This document shows, one piece after another, positions 1 to 5,086 of a stretch of DNA of 5,372 nucleotides. The stretch comes from Bacteroidetes bacterium HGW-Bacteroidetes-12. Lineage in GTDB: Bacteria > Bacteroidota > Bacteroidia > Flavobacteriales_E > Vicingaceae. The stretch is from the NCBI GenBank assembly GCA_002841035.1, contig PHDR01000210.1:1-5372 (forward strand). Direction: 5' to 3'. A program made the position numbers and the translations under genes. Under the pieces are notes generated by a model that worked only from the letters and a program-made list of their open reading frames with translations, searched no databases and was not told where the DNA came from. Numbering within the stretch: the first letter of the stretch is position 1; every line of letters begins with the position of its first letter.

Positions 1-479
1 ATTTATTTGATTCTGCAAAACCTAAAAACTTTTTTTTCTGCTAGGTCAGATTCAAGTATTAAATGCAATGCTACATCGAAGCCATCTTTCAGCTAACAGG
101 TAAGTAATCTTTTCTTAGATTCAATAAATTAACATTGATGCTTTTAAATGTTAAGTTTCACAAGGTTGTTGTGCGTTAATTATTTATTTTGAATTTATGT
201 TTTTAAATACTGCTAAAAGCGGTTGTCAATCTGTGAAAATTTGTGGCATTATAAAAAAATTGAATAGTTGCGTTTTAATTATTTCTATTATGAGAATAAA
301 AAAAAGGGTGTGTTTACCCCCTGTTTCATTCAGGTGTTTTACTGCTCTAAAACCAATGAATTTAATAAATTTGTGAATCTTAAAAATTGTTTAGGACAGT
401 ATTGATAGGTTATTTATAATTTCTAAAAGTAACGCATCAATAAATTACTTAATTTAGTGCTAAAATAAGAGTAATCTCT
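1..479. other. Non-coding or decayed stretch upstream of the glycosidase gene
   Basis: No convincing gene was found on either strand. The stretch is very AT-rich. Two short minus-strand reading frames look faintly protein-like: one of about 29 codons ending at position 3 (it reads LKDGFDVALHLILESDLAEK before a short tail), and one through roughly 400-225 containing GFRAVKHLNETGGKHTLFF. Neither has a usable start codon or a family I can name, so they may be gene remnants or chance. No tRNA-like fold was seen. The promoter of the downstream glycosidase gene should lie here, but I found no good match to the Bacteroidota -33/-7 consensus (TTTG / TAnnTTTG) in the last 120 bases. Confidence 0.6.
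298..322 (-). terminator. Possible weak intrinsic terminator, minus strand
   Basis: Read on the minus strand, GGGT, a six-base loop (AAACAC) and ACCC form a short stem that G-U pairs could lengthen, followed directly by eight T residues. This is the shape of a Rho-independent terminator. No clear minus-strand gene lies just upstream of it (to the right), and four Watson-Crick pairs make a weak stem. It may belong to a decayed gene or be chance. Confidence 0.2.
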
Positions 480-1529
480 ATGCGTATTAAAAACACTTAT
501 GTTAAAATTGCTTTACTGTTTGTTTTATCAATCGGAATGCTTGTGTTTTTCACAAACGGTAATAACTCAGCAACAAGTAAGAAAGAAGCTAAAATTGGAG
601 GTGTAAATTTTGTTTCTCCAGGCAAAAAAAGTTCTTTTTCTAATTTTAATGGATTGCAACGCATCAACGCAAAATGGGTGGCATTTAATCCTTATGCTTT
701 TTCAAAAAAAGGAGTGCCTTCTGTTACTTTTAATCACGAGCATAGTTGGTGGGGCGAACAATCTAATGGTGTTATAGAAATGCTGCAACAAGCAAAAAGC
801 GAAAAATTGGCTGTATTATTAAAGCCTCATGTTTGGGTTATGGGGCAGGGTTGGTGCGGTGATTTTGATTTAGATACCGAAGAAAAATGGAAAGACTGGG
901 AAAATGATTACAAAAATTACATTTTATTCTATGCTAAAATTGCTCAAAAATATAATATTGAAATGCTTTGCATAGGAACAGAGTATAAAATTGCCGCAAC
1001 CAAAAGAACTATTTTTTTTCGCTCTTTGATTGAAAATATAAGAACTATATATGATGGAAAAGTTACGTATGCTGCTAATTGGGATAATTTTCACAACATT
1101 GATTTTTGGGATAAACTAGATTATATTGGAATTGATGCCTATTTTCCTTTGGCGAACCTTAAAAATGCTGATAAAAGTGCATTAGATTTAGCATGGATTA
1201 AAATTGAAGCTGAATTAGAGGCGTTTTCAAAAAAAAATAATAAACCCATTTTATTTACTGAATTTGGCTATAAAAGCACCCATTTCACAGCTTGGAACCA
1301 ATGGGAATTAGATAATATTAAGGATAATGAACAAATAAATATTACAGCTCAAAACAATGCTTACACCTCTTTATTAGAAAACTGCTGGAACAAAGATTGG
1401 TTTGCAGGAGGTTTTTTATGGAAATGGTATCCTAATGATGAAAGCACTGGAGGAGAAAACAATTCTGATTACACTCCTCAACACAAACCTGTAGAAAAAA
1501 TAATTTCTACTTATTTTAAAACAAAATAA
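480..1529 (+). CDS. GH113-like glycoside hydrolase (probable beta-mannanase type), membrane-anchored or secreted
   Basis: This 349-residue protein fits glycoside hydrolase family 113, TIM-barrel retaining enzymes whose characterised members cleave beta-1,4-mannan. Residues 8-25 form a hydrophobic segment after a basic start (MRIKNTYVK), so it is a signal peptide or N-terminal anchor. No lipobox cysteine is seen. The catalytic domain covers about 38-345. The likely acid/base is E168 in CIGTEY (end of strand 4), and the likely nucleophile is E261 in ILFTEFGY (strand 7). Other family-like stretches are LLKPHVWV (113-120), AANWDNF (198-204), IGIDAYFPL (216-224) and GFLWKWYP (311-318). The length is normal and the frame is intact. 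The ATG at 480 is chosen because it gives a proper N-terminal signal. The gene stands alone, 182 bases before the sigma factor gene, so co-transcription is uncertain. The fold and catalytic pair are well supported, but mannan as substrate is inferred from the family. It could act on host or self glycans instead. Confidence 0.85.
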   Translation: MRIKNTYVKIALLFVLSIGMLVFFTNGNNSATSKKEAKIGGVNFVSPGKKSSFSNFNGLQRINAKWVAFNPYAFSKKGVPSVTFNHEHSWWGEQSNGVIEMLQQAKSEKLAVLLKPHVWVMGQGWCGDFDLDTEEKWKDWENDYKNYILFYAKIAQKYNIEMLCIGTEYKIAATKRTIFFRSLIENIRTIYDGKVTYAANWDNFHNIDFWDKLDYIGIDAYFPLANLKNADKSALDLAWIKIEAELEAFSKKNNKPILFTEFGYKSTHFTAWNQWELDNIKDNEQINITAQNNAYTSLLENCWNKDWFAGGFLWKWYPNDESTGGENNSDYTPQHKPVEKIISTYFKTK

Positions 1530-1578
1530 ATACGTTCTATCAATAGTCAAATAGTGAACTATTACAATTAGTTTTTTA

Positions 1579-1592
1579 GCACTATTAAGTGC
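1579..1592 (+). terminator. Weak hairpin after the glycosidase gene
   Basis: GCACT, a four-base loop (ATTA) and AGTGC form a perfect five-pair stem about 50 bases after the glycosidase stop codon. There is no T-run directly after it, so it is not a standard intrinsic terminator. A second small palindrome (AATAGT-GA-ACTATT, 1550-1563) lies just upstream but has too short a loop to fold as a terminator. Either could slow transcription or protect the mRNA end. Confidence 0.2.
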
Positions 1593-1676
1593 ATTAAATC
1601 CTTTAAACACTGAAATACAAAACTTTAAATTTAGAAAAGTGTTACCCTAATTTAATCTTCGTGTTAAATTTTCACC

Positions 1677-1700
1677 CAACCCTTTTAAAAAATTGTCGTC
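1677..1700 (+). promoter_or_regulatory. Candidate ECF-type (autoregulatory) promoter of the sigma factor gene
   Basis: CAACCC at 1677-1682 and CGTC at 1697-1700 place exactly 16 bases between the AAC core and CGTC. This is the classic ECF promoter layout, with an AAC-containing -35 and a CGT-containing -10. ECF sigma factors very often transcribe their own operon from such sites, so autoregulation is inferred. The element ends only 11 bases before the chosen ATG at 1712, which implies a very short leader. Alternatively, translation could start at the in-frame ATG at 1766. The match is by eye only. Confidence 0.45.
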
Positions 1701-1711
1701 TATAATAATAG

Positions 1712-2338
1712 ATGGTTAAAATTATACCCTTATATGATAGTGAAAAAATACTCCTTGAACAATTGATGAGGCAAAACCGAACAGCTCAAAGGCAGTTGTT
1801 TGATACTTATCATAAAAAACTCTTATCTATATGTTTTCGGTATCTTAAAAACGAGGATGATGCACTAGATACCCTTAATCGTTCTTTTTTAAAAATATTT
1901 GAAAAAATACATCAATATAAAGCCGAAGCCAAATTAGAATTTTGGTTAAAACGAATCACCATTAATACGTGTTTAGATACAATAAAATCGGATAAAAACT
2001 ACAAACATAATTTTATTCTTACGCATGAATTTTCTATTTACGGAGAACCGAACGATGAAAATAATGCCCTAGATGATTGGTGGGAAGCCGCATTATCCAT
2101 TCCGTCAGAAATTTTGTTTAAACAGATAGAAAATTTGCCACCTGCTACTTGCACAGTTTTTAATCTTTATGCCATAGATGGATTTACGCACGTGCAAATT
2201 GCAAATCAGCTAAAAATAAGTGTTGGTACTTCAAAATGGCATTTGAATAATGCTCGCACCCTACTGAAAGAAAAAATTATTCATATTATACAAAATAAAA
2301 AATTTAATAATGGAACTAAAGAAGCCGAAAACCATTGA
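1712..2338 (+). CDS. ECF-family RNA polymerase sigma factor
   Basis: This 208-residue protein has the two-domain layout of extracytoplasmic function sigma-70 factors. It directs RNA polymerase to a specific promoter set, usually under control of a membrane anti-sigma factor. Region 2 spans about 25-95: AQRQLFDTYHKKLLSICFRY, then the NEDDALDTLNRSFLKIFEKI helix that binds core polymerase and the -10 element, then FWLKRITINTCLD. Region 4 spans about 130-192: LPPATCTVFNLYAIDGFTH followed by the helix-turn-helix VQIANQLKISVGTSKWHLNN, which reads the -35 element. There is no sigma-1.1 or region 3. The linker at 96-129 is acidic (GEPNDENNALDD). The length is normal for the family. Its 3' end overlaps the next gene by 29 bases, so the two are probably translationally coupled. 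An ECF-like promoter lies directly upstream, suggesting self-regulation. The ATG at 1712 has no Shine-Dalgarno site, which is usual in this phylum. An ATG at 1766 would still keep region 2. The target genes are unknown. Confidence 0.92.
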   Translation: MVKIIPLYDSEKILLEQLMRQNRTAQRQLFDTYHKKLLSICFRYLKNEDDALDTLNRSFLKIFEKIHQYKAEAKLEFWLKRITINTCLDTIKSDKNYKHNFILTHEFSIYGEPNDENNALDDWWEAALSIPSEILFKQIENLPPATCTVFNLYAIDGFTHVQIANQLKISVGTSKWHLNNARTLLKEKIIHIIQNKKFNNGTKEAENH

Positions 2339-4376
2339 TGAGTTGTTTCAAAGCAAGTTGAGCAATTATGAGTCTTCTAAAAAAGGCGAAAGTTGGCAAT
2401 TGTTGAACCATTTAATAAACGAACAACAGAAAGGGAAAATAGTGTTTTTGCGTATAAAAACATTCTTTGCTTCATTAGTGGCAATGGGTGTGGTTTTGTT
2501 TTTTATATTTCAATTTTCAGTTTTCAGTCCACAATCCTCAGTCCACAATCCTCAGTCCTCAATTCCCAGTCCACCATCTCCAATCAACAATACTCAATCC
2601 TCATTCAACAATACTCAGTCCTCATTCAACAATACTCAGTCCTCAATCAACAATACTCAGTCCTCAATTCCCAGTCCACCATCTCCAATCAACAATACTC
2701 AGTCCTCAATCAACAATCAACAACCTGCAATTTCTAATCCCCAACTTGTTGTGAGCAATGAAATCAACACTGCCGATGTTGTTGTGAGCGTAAGCAGTGA
2801 AAAAGAGGCTTCTGAAAAAGAGCTAAATTACCTTAAATCTTCTACCAACACTATATTTGTATATTTAGGCAACGATTCGGTGGAAGCCAGCATTAGCAAC
2901 ATAGGTAAAGAACTCAACTCTCCTTTCGCTGATTATGCACCAGTTATCAATGCCGATGGCTCTGAAATGTATTTTACTTCGAGAAGACCTGTTACTAAAA
3001 AAGAAAAGAAAAATGCTACTGCTTCTAGCGAAAATATTTATTATACCACTTTCGATGCCAACAATAAAAAATGGATAACCTCAAGCATTCTGCCAACTCC
3101 CATTAATGACCCAAAAAGATTTAATTCAGTAATAGCAATATCGAACGATGGGCAGCGGATGTTGCTTTACCGTGATGATAAGTACGGAAACGGAGATATT
3201 TTTGAATCGGTATTGAATGGTAAAACTTGGAGTAATCCCGAAAAATTACCAGCACCCATCAATAGCGAATACATGGAGTCTTCTGCTAGCATATCACCCG
3301 ATGGACGAACAATATTCTTTGTAAGTAACCGACCAGGTGGACAAGGTGGTTTGGATATTTGGAGCTGTACAAAAAACCAACAAGGACAGTGGGGTAATGC
3401 AAAAAATTTAGGCTCAAGTGTAAACAGCACTGAAAATGAAGAAGGTGTTTCTATACATCCCGATGGTAAAACACTTTATTTCAGTTCCAGAGGACATAAA
3501 GGATTAGGTGGGTATGATATTTTTTCTACCACATTAGAAAACGGCAACTGGTCAACACCCAAAAATTTGGGTGCAGGTATTAATAGTCCAGGTGACGATG
3601 TGTATTTTGTAATGGAAGCTAATGGTAAAGTTGGTTATTATTCTTCTACAAGAAAAAACGGAGAAGGCGAAAAAGACATTTATCGCATCGAATTTAGTTC
3701 GCCCGAAAAAGAAAAAACGGCTTTACTTACCCTTTTTAAAGGATTGGTAATTGATAAAACAACCAATTTGCCCCTAGATGCTGAAATTGAAATTATAGAT
3801 TTGGAGAAAAACGAGCAGATTACCACCTTAAAATCGAATGCTGCAAGTGGGAGTTTTTTGGTATCGCTTCCCTCAGGAAAAAATTATGGTATTAATGTAA
3901 AAAAAGAGGGGTACTTGTTTTATTCCGAAAATATGAATATCCCAATTGCAGCAAATTATAAAGAAATTATTAAAACCGTACTACTCGATAAACTAAAAGC
4001 AGGTGCTAAGATTGTTCTAAAAAATATTTTTTATGATTATAACAAATCTATATTACGTTCCGAATCTATTAATGAACTAAACCGCCTCTATGAATTATTA
4101 ATACAAAACCCTCAACTAAAAGTAGAGCTTTCCGCTCATACCGATTCTAGAGGTAATAATGATTACAATAACAAGCTTTCGCAAGAAAGGGCTCAATCGT
4201 GTGTAGATTATTTGATTAAAAAAGGCATCTCCGAAAAACAAGTGGTAGCCAAAGGGTATGGAAAACAACAACCTTTAATAACGGATGTTGAAATTAACAA
4301 CATCAAAACTGAAATCGACAAAGAAACTGCTCATCAACAAAACAGACGAACGGAATTTACGATTTTAGAGAACTAG
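2310..4376 (+). CDS. Putative anti-sigma/envelope sensor: membrane helix, PD40 propeller, CRD and OmpA peptidoglycan-binding domain
   Basis: This 688-residue protein starts inside the sigma gene. Residues 1-45 are a charged cytoplasmic head (IDELFQSKLSNYESSKKGESW), resembling the 'LF..KL..yE..p...W..I' head of Bacteroidota anti-sigma-like membrane proteins. Residues 46-70 form one transmembrane helix. Residues 69-145 are a low-complexity Ser/Gln/Asn/Pro linker (INNTQSS heptads) encoded by a heptanucleotide array. PD40 propeller blades follow at about 207-450 (for example SISPDGRTIFFVSNRPGGQG at 327-346 and SIHPDGKTLYFSSRG at 381-395). A carboxypeptidase-regulatory-like beta domain lies at about 474-560. 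The OmpA C-terminal domain spans about 566-686. Its HTDSRG and LSQERA motifs put D612 and R627 at the 15-residue spacing of the OmpA pair that binds diaminopimelate, and it ends with QNRRTEF. The propeller-CRD-OmpA order is that of PorE in type IX secretion, but PorE has an N-terminal lipoprotein/TPR part instead of this head. Domains are clear; the anti-sigma role is inferred from topology and operon position. Confidence 0.85.
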   Translation: MELKKPKTIDELFQSKLSNYESSKKGESWQLLNHLINEQQKGKIVFLRIKTFFASLVAMGVVLFFIFQFSVFSPQSSVHNPQSSIPSPPSPINNTQSSFNNTQSSFNNTQSSINNTQSSIPSPPSPINNTQSSINNQQPAISNPQLVVSNEINTADVVVSVSSEKEASEKELNYLKSSTNTIFVYLGNDSVEASISNIGKELNSPFADYAPVINADGSEMYFTSRRPVTKKEKKNATASSENIYYTTFDANNKKWITSSILPTPINDPKRFNSVIAISNDGQRMLLYRDDKYGNGDIFESVLNGKTWSNPEKLPAPINSEYMESSASISPDGRTIFFVSNRPGGQGGLDIWSCTKNQQGQWGNAKNLGSSVNSTENEEGVSIHPDGKTLYFSSRGHKGLGGYDIFSTTLENGNWSTPKNLGAGINSPGDDVYFVMEANGKVGYYSSTRKNGEGEKDIYRIEFSSPEKEKTALLTLFKGLVIDKTTNLPLDAEIEIIDLEKNEQITTLKSNAASGSFLVSLPSGKNYGINVKKEGYLFYSENMNIPIAANYKEIIKTVLLDKLKAGAKIVLKNIFYDYNKSILRSESINELNRLYELLIQNPQLKVELSAHTDSRGNNDYNNKLSQERAQSCVDYLIKKGISEKQVVAKGYGKQQPLITDVEINNIKTEIDKETAHQQNRRTEFTILEN
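2514..2744 (+). repeat. Array of 33 consecutive degenerate heptanucleotides inside the OmpA-like gene
   Basis: From 2514 to 2744 the sequence divides without a gap into 33 units of seven bases, most fitting TNNNCAR. The main units are TCCTCAR, TCAACAA, TACTCAR, TCCACAA and TTCCCAG. In the middle, three units join into a 21-base higher-order repeat (TCAACAA, TACTCAR, TCCTCAW) that starts at 2584, 2605, 2626, 2647 and 2689. A 46-base stretch at 2551-2596 is repeated exactly at 2656-2701, 105 bases away (five 21-base units). A 14-base unit is duplicated at 2531-2544 and 2545-2558, and TTTTCAG at 2514 and 2521. The total, 231 bases, is a multiple of 21, so the reading frame is kept and the array encodes a seven-residue peptide repeat. 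G is rare on the + strand. The last units (from 2724) degenerate towards CCTGCAA and TTTCTAA. Confidence 0.95.
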
Positions 4377-4379
4377 TAG

Positions 4380-4411
4380 ATGTGAGAATGTGTAAATGTG
4401 TGAATGTGTGA
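4380..4411 (+). repeat. Octanucleotide tandem array after the OmpA-like gene
   Basis: Four consecutive eight-base units, ATGTGAGA, ATGTGTAA, ATGTGTGA and ATGTGTGA, begin four bases after the OmpA-like gene's stop codon and decay into ATGACAAA. The array lies between two convergent genes. No hairpin or T-run suited to a terminator is seen with it. Function is unknown; slippage during replication could have made it. Confidence 0.85.
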
Positions 4412-4452
4412 ATGACAAAAACAAAAAAAATGAACCAAATAATTAAAAATAA

Positions 4453-4755
4453 CTATTTCAACGCTTTGCTATGAATAACAGTATAAATAATCAATTTGTT
4501 TTTAACCACTTTGTAAACAAAGATGTAGGTGTGCTCGAATACAGCACAATGGAAATCTCGCTTGGCAAGTTTAGGAAATCAGCAGAGGGGATATTTATCT
4601 GGAAAGGGAAGAAAAGATTCTCCGAATGTGTAAAGACGATCGGCATATTTTTTAGATGTTTCCGGAAAACCTTTTTCCGTAATGTAATCAGCAATGTCTG
4701 CAATGCTTTTTGTCGCTTTTTTTGTCCATTCTATTTTTTGCGTTGCTGCTGCCAT
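4453..4755 (-). pseudogene. RelE/ParE-family toxin, interrupted by an in-frame TGA
   Basis: On the minus strand, a frame from the ATG at 4755 to the TAG at 4455-4453 reads through 100 codons with one internal stop, TGA at 4581-4579 (codon 59). The product begins MAAATQKIEWTKKATKSIAD, continues through ITEKGFPETSKKYADRL and FLPFPDKYPLC, then the stop, then FPKLAKRDFHCAVF, HTYIFVYKVV and LIIYTVIHSKALK. This is the length and pattern of Bacteroidota RelE/ParE-type ribonuclease or gyrase toxins, including the C-terminal strand pair YIFVYKVV / LIIYTVIH. Relatives usually read C-R-F-P at the stop, so CGA to TGA (one transition) is the simplest explanation. The start is fixed by an in-frame TGA directly upstream. 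It overlaps the antitoxin gene by 25 bases, the usual antitoxin-first layout. A 58-residue fragment would lack the C-terminal core strands and most likely be inactive. A sequencing error is possible. Confidence 0.8.
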
Positions 4756-5030
4756 TCATCAAGTAGTTTATATGTTTCCGATTTTGCTTCTTCTGTGGTT
4801 AATCTTGGACTGTTCTCACATTCATCCAGCATCAAATCAATTTCCTCCTCCGTAGCTAGGCGTGAAGGATTAATCCAATTATACAACTCGGCAGGTTCAT
4901 TTACAACGTCAGTAGCTGTTTCAGGAGATAAAAGGGTTACCGATTTTACTAACCGCACTGTTTTTAAAAATGCTAACAAAAGTTTTGTTGCCGCTTCGCT
5001 TTCCGTTTTTACTATAAGTGTTTGCATCAT
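4731..5030 (-). CDS. Antitoxin-like small protein, partner of the broken RelE/ParE toxin
   Basis: This is an intact 99-residue protein directly upstream of, and overlapping by 25 bases, the RelE/ParE-type toxin frame on the same strand. The order and overlap are typical of type II toxin-antitoxin operons. The N-terminus (MMQTLIVKTESEAATKLLLA) has the 'LIVKTESEA...LLAFLK' pattern of small Bacteroidota antitoxin-like proteins. The C-terminal third is acidic and probably helical (LATEEEIDLMLDE, LTTEEAKSETYKLLDEWQQQ), suited to wrapping around a toxin. No named DNA-binding fold could be assigned. Two adjacent ATG codons (5030 and 5027) could start it; the first is given. A Bacteroidota-like -7 box (TAATTTTG, 5052-5045) lies 14 bases upstream. 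The antitoxin role rests mainly on gene order and would have no live partner here unless the toxin's TGA is read through. Confidence 0.7.
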   Translation of the reverse strand: MMQTLIVKTESEAATKLLLAFLKTVRLVKSVTLLSPETATDVVNEPAELYNWINPSRLATEEEIDLMLDECENSPRLTTEEAKSETYKLLDEWQQQRKK

Positions 5031-5044
5031 ATCTATTTTTCTTA

Positions 5045-5074
5045 CAAAATTATAAAATATTTTTAACCTTTAAA
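5045..5074 (-). promoter_or_regulatory. Possible promoter of the toxin-antitoxin operon
   Basis: On the minus strand TAATTTTG (5052-5045) is an exact match to the Bacteroidota -7 consensus TAnnTTTG. Eighteen bases before it is TTTA (5074-5071), one base away from the -33 consensus TTTG. It ends 14 bases before the antitoxin ATG. The 56-base gap to the divergent gene is so AT-rich that a chance match is quite possible. Confidence 0.35.
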
Positions 5075-5086
5075 AACTAAAAACTT

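Noticed and set aside
1550..1563. Palindrome AATAGT-GA-ACTATT as a terminator or operator
   Set aside because: The two-base loop is too short for a stable hairpin, no T-run follows, and such short AT-rich palindromes are expected by chance here.
1416..1610. A 64-codon minus-strand open frame
   Set aside because: It is a shadow of the glycosidase 3' end and the AT-rich gap, with no domain pattern and no neighbours on that strand.
2510..2750. CRISPR array in the repeat region
   Set aside because: The units are contiguous heptamers without unique spacers, inside a coding frame, and no cas genes are present.
2393..2754. Two nested + strand open frames (2393-2737 and 2488-2754)
   Set aside because: They are open only because the heptamer array has no stops in any forward frame. 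They are treated as evidence about the array, not as genes.
3167..3430. An 87-codon minus-strand open frame
   Set aside because: It is fully antisense to the PD40 propeller coding region and has no family pattern.
4579..4581. UGA recoded as an amino acid in the toxin gene
   Set aside because: The sigma gene appears to end at a tandem TGA TGA (2336-2341) and reading on gives no sensible extension, so TGA acts as a stop in this organism. A nonsense mutation is simpler.
4491..4703. A 70-codon minus-strand frame inside the toxin region
   Set aside because: It is the wrong frame. The RelE/ParE pattern is in the neighbouring frame from 4755 to 4453, on both sides of the TGA.
4471..5055. A 194-codon open frame on the + strand
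   Set aside because: It lies antisense to the toxin-antitoxin pair, whose minus-strand products have recognisable family patterns. The + strand product is Ser/Phe/Cys-rich with no family resemblance.
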